A stretch of 64,000 nucleotides of DNA from Bacteroidota bacterium. GTDB lineage: Bacteria; Bacteroidota; Bacteroidia; B-17B0; Aurantibacillaceae. The DNA lies in the NCBI GenBank assembly GCA_017303905.1, contig JAFLBH010000001.1:783809-847808 (forward strand), in the 5' to 3' direction. Within the stretch, counting starts at the first letter, position 1, and each line of letters starts with the position of its first letter. The notes below the pieces were generated by a model, which was not told where the DNA came from, searched no databases, and worked only from the letters and a program-made list of their open reading frames with translations. A program made the translations under genes and the position numbers. Shown here one piece after another: positions 27,088-34,719 of this stretch.

Positions 27088-27510
27088 ATGGCACTTATCG
27101 TAAAAAAATCCAGGTTACCAAAAGCAGGCAAAGGCCTCTTTACCACAAAAGCAATTAAAAAAGATACTCGTATTATTGAGTACAGAGGCGAAATCATTAA
27201 ATGGAAGCAATACCAGGAACGCGTTGATAAATGCGAAGACGGATATTTGTTTTTCATTAGTAAAGAAAGATGTATTGATGCATTTCCAACACCTCAATAC
27301 AAGGCACGTTATGCTAACGACGCAGAAGGAATGAGTCGTGTTAAGGGATTAAAAAATAATTGCGTTTACGAAATAGTTGGAAAGAAGTGTTACATTCAGG
27401 CTACCCGCGATATCAAAGCAGGCGAAGAAATTTTTGTAGACTATACGAAAGAATATTGGGATGCGGTACGCTACAATATTAAGCATGGTTTCGAGAAGAA
27501 ACCAAAATAA
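27088..27510 (+). CDS. SET-domain protein lysine methyltransferase-like protein
   Basis: A compact 140-residue SET domain. It begins with SRLPKAGKGLFTTKAIKKDTRIIEYRGE, has the substrate/cofactor pseudoknot strand NNCVYEIV and ends with IKAGEEIFVDYTKEYW. Only the catalytic domain is present, without pre-SET, post-SET or Cys-rich zinc motifs. Bacterial SET proteins methylate lysines on bacterial proteins, or on host histones in pathogens; no target is evident here. It is transcribed from its own promoter and is convergent with the DUF2306-like gene, two bases apart. Confidence 0.88.
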   Translation: MALIVKKSRLPKAGKGLFTTKAIKKDTRIIEYRGEIIKWKQYQERVDKCEDGYLFFISKERCIDAFPTPQYKARYANDAEGMSRVKGLKNNCVYEIVGKKCYIQATRDIKAGEEIFVDYTKEYWDAVRYNIKHGFEKKPK

Positions 27511-27512
27511 TC

Positions 27513-28175
27513 CTACTTTTCAATAGGAACACTTTTCACTTTCTTTAATTCCATGGCAATAGCTGGACCAACAACAAGCGCAGGTCCTAGCCAAAGTATA
27601 ATAGGGTTTATTGGAATATGTTCGGTTTGATTTACTAAAAAAGCGGTTACTGCACCAATATAGCTACCCATCATATGACCAATGTGTCTTTTAAGCCAGT
27701 AAAGTGTTTCTTTTGGTTCTCTTAGCATCAAGCGCACATTGGTTCTGACACTTAAAAGGCCAAATAAACCGAACACTAAAGGAATCACGCCTCCAAAATT
27801 TCCCTTCACAAATAATATTATTCCTGCAAATACAATCATTCCTATAAACGTAAGGCCGGCAATTATTTCTATGAACCAATCTGTTTTTAATGGCTTCTGA
27901 CCTTTATGTAGATTTTTTAATCGTAAAGTGCGGAATCCAATGAGTGTGCTGTAATAAGTAAAAATACCTATTAAGAACAGAAACAATAATCCCTTATAAA
28001 TTGAGACGAACATGGCGGTTATAAAAACAACCGTCATACACCAAAAGTAAATTTTACCAATCGGTTTGTGTTTGGGTGTGTTTTTACGTAATCCAAATGC
28101 AATAGCGCCAAATAGTAATGCGCCACTCCCAGCTATGATGTGAATGATAACAGCTATCCGAATAATTAACTCCAT
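27513..28175 (-). CDS. DUF2306-like multi-pass membrane protein
   Basis: The 220-residue product has about six or seven hydrophobic helices. The opening IIAGSGALLFGAIAFGLRK and KHKPIGKIYFW, with a conserved His-Lys-Pro-x-Gly motif between the first helices, is characteristic of DUF2306-type membrane proteins of unknown function. A conserved His also occurs in KRHIGHMMGSYIGA. These histidines could bind haem or metal, but that is speculation. It sits 9 bases after rimO on the same strand and may be co-transcribed with it. Confidence 0.7.
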   Translation of the reverse strand: MELIIRIAVIIHIIAGSGALLFGAIAFGLRKNTPKHKPIGKIYFWCMTVVFITAMFVSIYKGLLFLFLIGIFTYYSTLIGFRTLRLKNLHKGQKPLKTDWFIEIIAGLTFIGMIVFAGIILFVKGNFGGVIPLVFGLFGLLSVRTNVRLMLREPKETLYWLKRHIGHMMGSYIGAVTAFLVNQTEHIPINPIILWLGPALVVGPAIAMELKKVKSVPIEK

Positions 28176-28184
28176 TAAATAAAG

Positions 28185-29498
28185 TTAAACTAAATCGCCG
28201 TATAAATCAAAATCGCTGGCGTCGTTGATTTTTACTTTGGCAAAATCACCAAGGCGAACATATGTGTCTTTAGTGGCTTTAACCAATACTTCATTATCTA
28301 CATCCGGACTGTCAAACTCAGTTCTTCCAATGAAAAAATCGTTTTCTTTTCTGTCGAATAAAACATTAAATGTTTGTCCGATTTTATTTTGATTAAGGGT
28401 ATAAGAAATTTCTTGTTGTGCGGCCATCACTGCATCGGCACGTTGACGTTTAATTTTTTCACTCACATCATCTTTTAATAAAAACGCGGATGTATTTTCT
28501 TCATGTGAATAAGTGAAAATTCCTAAGCGGTCGAACTTAGTATCTTCCACCCAGCGCAACATTTCTTCGTGATCTTTTTGTGTTTCTCCGGGATAACCTG
28601 CAATTAACGTTGTGCGAATGGCAATGCCTGGCACTTTATCGCGAATCTGATTCACTAAATCAATCGTTTTTTGTTTGGTAGTACCGCGTTTCATGCTTTT
28701 CAGCATGTTGTCGCTAATGTGTTGCAAAGGCATATCCAGGTAATTGCAAACATTGGCTTTCTTATTCATTACATCCAGCACTTCCATTGGGAAGCCACTC
28801 GGAAAGGCGTAATGCAATCGGAGCCAATCAATCCCTTCAACATCGCTTAAGCGATCTACCAGATCAGCGAGCTCACGTTTTTTGTAAATATCCAATCCGT
28901 AATAAGTAAGATCTTGTGCAATCAATAATAATTCTTTAGTACCGTTAGCAGCTAATTTTTTGGCACGCGCTACTAATTCTTCTTTAGGAACTGACACATG
29001 TCCGCCTCGCATTAAAGGAATTGCACAAAAGCTGCACGGACGATCACAACCTTCACTGATTTTAAAATAAGCGTAGTGATGCGGTGTTGTAAGTAATCGT
29101 TCACCTACCAATTCATGTTTATAATCTGCTTTTAATGTTTTTAAAATCTTAGGCAGTTCACGCGTTCCAAAATATGCGTCCACATCCGGAATTTCTTTTT
29201 CCAAATCTGATTTATAGCGTTCGCTTAAACATCCGGTCACGTAAACTTTCTCAACCAAACCATCTTTCTTTGCATCTACATAACGTAAAATGGTGTCAAT
29301 GCTTTCTTGCTTCGCATTTTCAACAAAGCCGCAGGTGTTAATGATAACAATGTTATGGTCATCATCTTTACTTTCATGCTCAACCGTAAAGTTATTGGCC
29401 TTTAATTGCCCCATCAGCACTTCGCTGTCAACAATATTTTTGCTGCAACCAAGTGTAACTACGTTTACTTTATTTTTTTTAAGGGTACGTGCTTTCAT
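28185..29498 (-). CDS. rimO: Ribosomal protein S12 methylthiotransferase
   Basis: RimO adds a methylthio group to an Asp of ribosomal protein S12. The N-terminal UPF0004 domain has its three Cys (C18, C56, C90). The radical SAM domain has C151-x3-C155-x2-C158 in EGCDRPCSFCAIP, and the C-terminal TRAM domain ends the protein (about 375-437). The opening VNVVTLGCSKNIVDSEVLMGQL and MPLQHISDNMLKSMKRG distinguish RimO from MiaB. The length of 437 is typical. The start is ATG 29498. Confidence 0.95.
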   Translation of the reverse strand: MKARTLKKNKVNVVTLGCSKNIVDSEVLMGQLKANNFTVEHESKDDDHNIVIINTCGFVENAKQESIDTILRYVDAKKDGLVEKVYVTGCLSERYKSDLEKEIPDVDAYFGTRELPKILKTLKADYKHELVGERLLTTPHHYAYFKISEGCDRPCSFCAIPLMRGGHVSVPKEELVARAKKLAANGTKELLLIAQDLTYYGLDIYKKRELADLVDRLSDVEGIDWLRLHYAFPSGFPMEVLDVMNKKANVCNYLDMPLQHISDNMLKSMKRGTTKQKTIDLVNQIRDKVPGIAIRTTLIAGYPGETQKDHEEMLRWVEDTKFDRLGIFTYSHEENTSAFLLKDDVSEKIKRQRADAVMAAQQEISYTLNQNKIGQTFNVLFDRKENDFFIGRTEFDSPDVDNEVLVKATKDTYVRLGDFAKVKINDASDFDLYGDLV

Positions 29499-29545
29499 TG
29501 GTGTAAAGATAGGGGTATTTAGTAAGAAATTAGTATTTTTATTGA

Positions 29546-31324
29546 GTGAAAAACATTGTACTCACCTTTCTGATTAGCGTATTTTCCGCTGCTGCATTTG
29601 CGGGCACCCCAAAGATTGATTCACTTAAGAAGGCCTGTCAGGCTGCAGGATTAAGTGATTTTGATAAAACCATTGAGATTTGTGGTTTAGGAATTCGCGC
29701 CTCAGAAGCTTCACGTGATTCGGTTTCGTTAGCTTGGTTTAATCGCAATATTGGCGTTGCCTATTATTTTAAAGGGGAGTATGAGGCCGCCTCTAAATTC
29801 TATTTTAAATCCATTACTATTCTCGAAAGGGCAAATCAGCCATCCGAGTTAGCCGCTGCTTATAATGATTTAGCAAAACTTTACCGCAAGACACGTAAAT
29901 TAAAACAAGCCGAAGAAAATTATGATAAGGCTATGAGTATTTACGTTGCGCTCAAAGACAGTAATAGTATTGCTGCCATTTACAATGAATCAGGAGTTGT
30001 GTTTGAATATGCCGGAGATTATGAAAAAGCGTTAGAGCGTTACCGTTTATCTTTGGGTATGTCGGAAAAGCTGGGAAGTAAAGTGGGAGTGGCTTATGCT
30101 TTAAATAACATAGCCGGTGCTCTTAGTTTGCAGCAGAAATTTAATGAAGCTGAAGTCTATCTGAAAAAAGCATTGGAAATAAGAAAAGGAATGCGAGATA
30201 CATTTGCTCTGGCAATTAATTATTCCGACTTAGGTGTAAATTATTATAGCGCAAAGTTGCACAAACAAGCCATTGCTTATCTTGATAGCAGTAATCAGAT
30301 TGCTTATGATTTGAAGTATGCTGAATTATTGTCGAATAATTTTTTATATATCTCAAAGGCTTACGAAGAATTAGGTGAGCACGAAAAGTCTCTGCTGTTT
30401 TATAAGCGACATGTTAGTTTAAAGGACTCAGTTTTTACTTTGGAGAGTGAAAAGCAATTGAATGAATTAACTACCAAATATCAAACAGAGAAGAAAGATT
30501 TAGAATTGGTAAAGAATAAAGCGGAAATAGAATCGCAACGTTATTCCAATTTTATTAAAAACATCGTAATACTTTCAATTTTAATTTTCGTTTTGCTTCT
30601 CGCTTTTATTTCTTACCAATTTTATAAGAAAAAGCAAATAGAACAAAAAGCAAAAGCAGATGCAGAGTTAGCCAAGGAAAAGGAAACGCGTACTAAAGCA
30701 ATTGTAGAGGCGGAAGAGAAGGAGCGAAGACGAATAGCGCAAGACTTACATGACGGTGTCGGCCAAATTTTGTCGGCGGCTAAATTGAATTTAAGTTCAT
30801 TGCAGTCGAAAATACATTTGAACACACCGGAAGAAAAGGAAGCCATGGCTAATGCTTTAAGTTTGGTGGATGATTCGGTAAAGGAAGTCAGAACGGTTTC
30901 GCACAGTATGATGCCGAACACGCTCTTAAAATTGGGATTAGCCAGTGCGGTTAAGGAATTTGTGACTAAAATGGGGAATCTGCCTAATCTGAAAGTGGAT
31001 TTGGAAATTGTTGGCATGGACAAACGTTTAGACGATCAAACAGAAACAGTTCTATACCGTGTCATTCAGGAAGTTGTCAATAATATTATCAAACACGCTA
31101 AGGCAAATACCATAAATCTGCAATTAATTCGTCATGAGGATGAGTTGACGGTGATGATTGAGGATAACGGTGTGGGATTTGATACGGGCAAGATAAATGA
31201 GTTTGGCGGAATTGGATTAAAAAACATAATTTCGAGGATCGAATTTTTAAACGGTACTGTGCATTTTGATTCAACCCCGGGTAAGGGAACGAACGTAATA
31301 ATTGAGGTGCCAATAAGTAAATAA
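29546..31324 (+). CDS. TPR-containing sensor histidine kinase (HisKA_3 type)
   Basis: A signal peptide is followed by about six TPR repeats (residues 30-285, for example AWFNRNIGVAYYFKGEYEAASKFYFKSI). A membrane helix lies near 335-352 (IVILSILIFVLLLAFISYQF), followed by a coiled-coil linker. HisKA_3 carries phospho-acceptor His402 in RRRIAQDLHDGVGQ, and HATPase_c has VIQEVVNNIIKHAKA, DNGVGFD and GGIGLKNI. This NarX-like class normally pairs with a LuxR-type regulator, which is absent here. The start is GTG at 29546. The next gene, a K+ channel, begins one base after the stop. Confidence 0.9.
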   Translation: MKNIVLTFLISVFSAAAFAGTPKIDSLKKACQAAGLSDFDKTIEICGLGIRASEASRDSVSLAWFNRNIGVAYYFKGEYEAASKFYFKSITILERANQPSELAAAYNDLAKLYRKTRKLKQAEENYDKAMSIYVALKDSNSIAAIYNESGVVFEYAGDYEKALERYRLSLGMSEKLGSKVGVAYALNNIAGALSLQQKFNEAEVYLKKALEIRKGMRDTFALAINYSDLGVNYYSAKLHKQAIAYLDSSNQIAYDLKYAELLSNNFLYISKAYEELGEHEKSLLFYKRHVSLKDSVFTLESEKQLNELTTKYQTEKKDLELVKNKAEIESQRYSNFIKNIVILSILIFVLLLAFISYQFYKKKQIEQKAKADAELAKEKETRTKAIVEAEEKERRRIAQDLHDGVGQILSAAKLNLSSLQSKIHLNTPEEKEAMANALSLVDDSVKEVRTVSHSMMPNTLLKLGLASAVKEFVTKMGNLPNLKVDLEIVGMDKRLDDQTETVLYRVIQEVVNNIIKHAKANTINLQLIRHEDELTVMIEDNGVGFDTGKINEFGGIGLKNIISRIEFLNGTVHFDSTPGKGTNVIIEVPISK

Positions 31325-31325
31325 A

Positions 31326-32342
31326 ATGAAAGAGTTTTTTCGTCAATACTTCAATTTATGGGTTCCGCTGAGTGTACTATTTGCCTTGATCTTTATAGGC
31401 ACTATTGGATATGTTGTCATCGATGATTATCCGCTCTTTGACGCTTTCTATATGACCATTATCACCATTGCAACGGTAGGTTATACGGAGGTACACAAAT
31501 TATCTGACGCCGGTAAAATGTTCACGGTGTTTTTAATCATCACAAGTTTTGGTACATTTGCTTATGCGGTTTCGGCCATTACACGATTTGTGGTGGATGG
31601 CGAATTCAACACGTTTTTAAAGAATAAAAAATTGAACGAAGCGATACAAAAATTATCAGGACACGTTATCATTTGCGGATACGGACGTAACGGTCGGCAG
31701 GCAGCGCACGTACTAAAAAAGCACAATCGTCGATTTGTTGTGATTGAAAATAGTAATCAGGTTACCGAATCCATTACACATAAATTTAGTGATCTTGTTA
31801 TTAATGGTGATTCAACAAAGGATGAGACACTAATTAAGGCCGGCATCTTACGCGCTTCTGCATTAATCACCACTTTGCCAATTGACGCAGATAATTTATT
31901 TATTGTGTTAACGGCACGTCATTTGAACCCAAACCTTACCATTATTTCCCGCGCGAGTGATGATAACTCGGATACCAAATTGAAAATCGCCGGTGCTAAT
32001 AACGTTATCATGCCTGATAGAGTAGGTGGAGCTCATATGGCTTCTCTGGTTATGAAACCGGATGTGATGGAATTTATTGACTTTATTACTGCAGAAGGCG
32101 GCGATAATATTAATCTCGAAGAAATTTCTTTTGATAAGCCATCAGAGGAAATGATAAATAAAACTTTGAAGGATTTAGAAATCAGAAATAAGTCGGGGGC
32201 AAACATTATCGGATTTAAAACAGCCATGGGGGAATACGTTGTAAATCCAAGTGCCGATACCAAAATCATTCCTCATTCTAAGATATTTGTATTAGGCACT
32301 CCTGATCAAATAAAGAAGCTTAAAGAGTTGCTTATAGTATAA
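31326..32342 (+). CDS. Two-TM potassium channel with RCK/TrkA-N domain
   Basis: The first 85 residues hold two membrane helices around a pore loop with the selectivity filter T50-VGYTE. A cytoplasmic RCK domain follows (HVIICGYGRNGRQAAHVLKKHN, a GxGxxG Rossmann motif, about 113-230), and then a TrkA-C-like domain (about 255-338). This matches MthK/GsuK-type ligand-gated K+ channels. The filter ends in Thr-Glu instead of Gly-Asp, as seen in some prokaryotic channels. The tight spacing to the upstream kinase (one base) and the downstream GxxExxY gene (one base) suggests one transcript. Confidence 0.92.
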   Translation: MKEFFRQYFNLWVPLSVLFALIFIGTIGYVVIDDYPLFDAFYMTIITIATVGYTEVHKLSDAGKMFTVFLIITSFGTFAYAVSAITRFVVDGEFNTFLKNKKLNEAIQKLSGHVIICGYGRNGRQAAHVLKKHNRRFVVIENSNQVTESITHKFSDLVINGDSTKDETLIKAGILRASALITTLPIDADNLFIVLTARHLNPNLTIISRASDDNSDTKLKIAGANNVIMPDRVGGAHMASLVMKPDVMEFIDFITAEGGDNINLEEISFDKPSEEMINKTLKDLEIRNKSGANIIGFKTAMGEYVVNPSADTKIIPHSKIFVLGTPDQIKKLKELLIV

Positions 32343-32343
32343 G

Positions 32344-32757
32344 ATGGAGTCAAAATCAACCGTCAAAAAATTTGAACCTATACCTGAGGAGTTGAATGAG
32401 ATGGGCAAACTCATAGTAGATGCTGCATATACCGTACATAAAAAATTGGGACCAGGTTTGCTGGAAAGAGTATATGAAGTGTGTTTTTGTCATGAATTAG
32501 TTCAACGAGGTTTGAAATTTCAGAGACAGGTTGAAATCCCTATAACATACGACGATTTTATTTTTGATGAGGGATTGCGATTAGATGTATTAGTTGAGGA
32601 AAAAGTCATATGTGAGTTAAAAGCTGTGGATATGATTAATCCTGTTTGGGAAGCTCAAGTATTAAGTCATTTGAAATTAACCAATAAGCGATTAGGATAT
32701 TTAATCAATTTTAATGTGGTGAATATCGGCAGTGGTATTAAAAGATTTGTTGTTTAA
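32344..32757 (+). CDS. GxxExxY family protein (PD-(D/E)XK nuclease-like)
   Basis: The protein of 137 residues carries the naming motif G38-LL-E41-RV-Y44. It also has a D81...E91-x-K93 arrangement (RLDVLVEEK, ICELKAV) that fits the catalytic core of PD-(D/E)XK nucleases. The C-terminal LGYLINFNV is also typical. The family is widespread and unusually mobile between unrelated genomes, with no established function. It starts one base after the K+ channel stop, and a duplicated hairpin repeat follows its stop directly (32761-32936). Confidence 0.85.
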   Translation: MESKSTVKKFEPIPEELNEMGKLIVDAAYTVHKKLGPGLLERVYEVCFCHELVQRGLKFQRQVEIPITYDDFIFDEGLRLDVLVEEKVICELKAVDMINPVWEAQVLSHLKLTNKRLGYLINFNVVNIGSGIKRFVV

Positions 32758-32760
32758 TGT

Positions 32761-32936
32761 GTCGCCACCAAAACACCAAAACACAAAACGAAGTGTAGAT
32801 ACTTTGGTGAGTATTGGAGATTTAGTGTTTTAGTGGTAAGTAAAAAGTATCGTCACCAAAAACGCAAACACAAAAAGAGAGCAGATAGTTTAGTGAACTT
32901 TGGAGGTTTAGTGTTTTAGTGGCAAATAAAAATAGA
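32761..32936. repeat. Two tandem imperfect hairpin repeats (about 90 bp each) after the GxxExxY gene
   Basis: Copy 1 spans about 32761-32850 and copy 2 about 32851-32936. Each starts with a CACCAAAA-rich arm and ends with the identical arm TTTAGTGTTTTAGTGG (32821-32836 and 32907-32922). In copy 1 the left arm CCACCAAAACACCAAA (32765-32780) is the complement of the right arm except at two positions. Copy 2 has a more decayed left arm. No ORF or transposase lies inside. Function unknown; it could be a mobile hairpin or a transcript-end structure. Confidence 0.75.
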
Positions 32937-32938
32937 CT

Positions 32939-33862
32939 ATGAAAATTTTAATTACAGGTTCTAACGGATTACTCGGACAAAAATTAGTTTATAAACTAAA
33001 ACAAAAGCCGGGTGTTACATTAATTGCTACAGCGCGTGGTGAGAATCGTTTGGTGGATAAGAGCGGATACGTTTACGATTCGTTGGATATCACCGATTAC
33101 AACAACGTAAAAGCAGTATTTGAAAAGCATAAGCCCGATGTTATCATCAATACTGCAGCCATGACTAACGTGGATGCGTGTGAAACCGATCGCGACGGTG
33201 CTTTATTAATGAATGCAACTTCCGTGGAGCATCAGGTAAAAGTTTTAGAGAGCTTGCAAAATGAAAATTACAAACCTCATTTCATTCATTTATCTACCGA
33301 TTTTATTTTTGATGGTACGCACGGCCCTTTAACTGAAGAAGAAAAACCCAATCCCTTAAGTTATTACGCCGAAACAAAATTAATGGCTGAGCAGATTGTA
33401 CAAGCCAGTAAACTGAAGTGGGCCATGGCACGCACGGTTTTGGTTTATGGTATTGTCGATAACATGAGTCGAAGTAATATCGTGTTGTGGGTGAAACAAA
33501 ATTTAGAGCAAGGCAAAAAAATAAATGTAGTGGATGATCAATTCCGCACACCAACCTTAGCGGAAGATTTAGCGGATGGCTGTATTTTAATTGCTGAAAA
33601 GGGTGCCACCGGAATTTTTAATATTTCCGGTAAAGATTTCATGAGCATATTGGAATTGGCCCATAAAGTAGCGGATTATTACAAACTTGATAAGAGCTTA
33701 ATCAATCCGTCTAAGTCGGCCGACATCAAACAACCGGCTAAACGTCCGCCACGCACCGGTTTCATTATTGATAAAGCGAAGAAAGTATTAGGATATAATC
33801 CCCACAGTTTTGAAGAAGGTATCCGCTTAATGGAAGAGCAAATTGCAAAGATGGGGAAGTGA
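32939..33862 (+). CDS. RmlD-like NAD(P)-dependent sugar reductase (SDR)
   Basis: An extended SDR of 307 residues. The nucleotide-binding motif GSNGLLG lies at 7-13, NTAAMTNVDACE matches the RmlD substrate region, and the catalytic pair is Y143-AET-K147. The closest named family is dTDP-4-dehydrorhamnose reductase. The usual rhamnose genes (rmlA, B, C) are not adjacent, so the exact sugar nucleotide is open. The final 20 bases overlap the frame of the next lipoprotein gene. Confidence 0.8.
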   Translation: MKILITGSNGLLGQKLVYKLKQKPGVTLIATARGENRLVDKSGYVYDSLDITDYNNVKAVFEKHKPDVIINTAAMTNVDACETDRDGALLMNATSVEHQVKVLESLQNENYKPHFIHLSTDFIFDGTHGPLTEEEKPNPLSYYAETKLMAEQIVQASKLKWAMARTVLVYGIVDNMSRSNIVLWVKQNLEQGKKINVVDDQFRTPTLAEDLADGCILIAEKGATGIFNISGKDFMSILELAHKVADYYKLDKSLINPSKSADIKQPAKRPPRTGFIIDKAKKVLGYNPHSFEEGIRLMEEQIAKMGK

Positions 33863-34310
33863 TAATTTCAGATCGCAAATAAAAGCGATTAATTATGCAG
33901 TATTGCTTTCGTTCATCTTTATTAGTTGCCGAAAGGAAATAAATCCTATTACAGGAGTATACCAAAGCAAAACGTATAAACACCATTCTTTTCTGGAAAA
34001 ATTATCTATGTATTTGAGGAATGAATCCATTATTGTGGGGCAAGTATTGGTATTACAGCCTGACTCTTTGTTTTATCTTAAAACATGTGGTAGTCATTTG
34101 TCGGGAAAATGGAATGTAAAAGAAGGTGATACTTTATTATTGTTTTGTGAAAGAAACCGCTTGCGCAACGATTCTTTAAACAAGATTGAAAAACCCACTT
34201 GCGGAACAGAGCCGATGAAATACTTCATTAAACATGGAGAGCTCGAAAGTTGGTTTTATTATGAAGGCGAAAAGGTTTTTGATCGCTTGCAAAAAACAGA
34301 ATTTCATTAA
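33843..34310 (+). CDS. Hypothetical lipoprotein
   Basis: I do not recognise this protein of up to 155 residues. A hydrophobic stretch ends in a lipobox (SFIFISC) followed by RKEINPITGVYQS, indicating a lipoprotein. The mature part contains a GKWNVKEGDTLLLF segment resembling small lipocalin-like or META-type beta-barrel lipoproteins. The start is uncertain: no in-frame ATG or GTG precedes the signal, leaving TTG 33843 (inside the upstream gene) or a TTG within the hydrophobic stretch. The stop lies 5 bases from the convergent DCC-family gene. Confidence 0.55.
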   Translation: MQRWGSDNFRSQIKAINYAVLLSFIFISCRKEINPITGVYQSKTYKHHSFLEKLSMYLRNESIIVGQVLVLQPDSLFYLKTCGSHLSGKWNVKEGDTLLLFCERNRLRNDSLNKIEKPTCGTEPMKYFIKHGELESWFYYEGEKVFDRLQKTEFH

Positions 34311-34314
34311 TCCA

Positions 34315-34719
34315 TTATTCGGCAAAACGCTGTTTTGTTTCTTCAGTCATCACCTCACAGTATCCCGTGCTTCCAAACCAGGTAATTCTGTTTTTAGCAA
34401 TGTAATCGTATACAAAATCGCGGATAAAATAAGGCACAATCATAAATACAATCATCAAAGGCCACAATCCTTTTAAGCGTAAACACAAACGCAAGGCGGC
34501 CCCTGACTTGGTGTATGCTTTATTGTTGTGAACGTATACTATGCTGTCGGTACTGATGCCGTATTTTTCCAATAGGCTTTTTCCGTAGGCCGATTGTAAT
34601 GGTGAAAAAACCAATTCAGATTTCCGCTCTTTGCGGATTAAAAACTTCACACTGCGATTGCATAAGCCGCAAACACCATCAAACAGAACAACATCTTTAT
34701 TTTCGGTAGGCAATGCCAT
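34315..34719 (-). CDS. DCC-family thiol-disulfide oxidoreductase-like protein (DUF393)
   Basis: The 134-residue product starts MALPTENKDVVLFDGVCGLCN. D14-x-x-C17-x-x-C20 is the namesake DxxCxxC motif of the DCC (DUF393) family, predicted to be thioredoxin-like. Further family features are SKxLLEKYG-like and RLCLRLKGLWPL segments. I place the start at ATG 34719; a TTG three codons upstream is less likely. It overlaps the upstream beta-propeller gene by 23 bases and is probably translated from the same message. Redox function is inferred. Confidence 0.82.
   Translation of the reverse strand: MALPTENKDVVLFDGVCGLCNRSVKFLIRKERKSELVFSPLQSAYGKSLLEKYGISTDSIVYVHNNKAYTKSGAALRLCLRLKGLWPLMIVFMIVPYFIRDFVYDYIAKNRITWFGSTGYCEVMTEETKQRFAE

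Noticed and set aside
32761..32936. Possible CRISPR-like repeats
   Set aside because: There are only two diverged copies, each a hairpin, with no uniform spacers and no cas genes.
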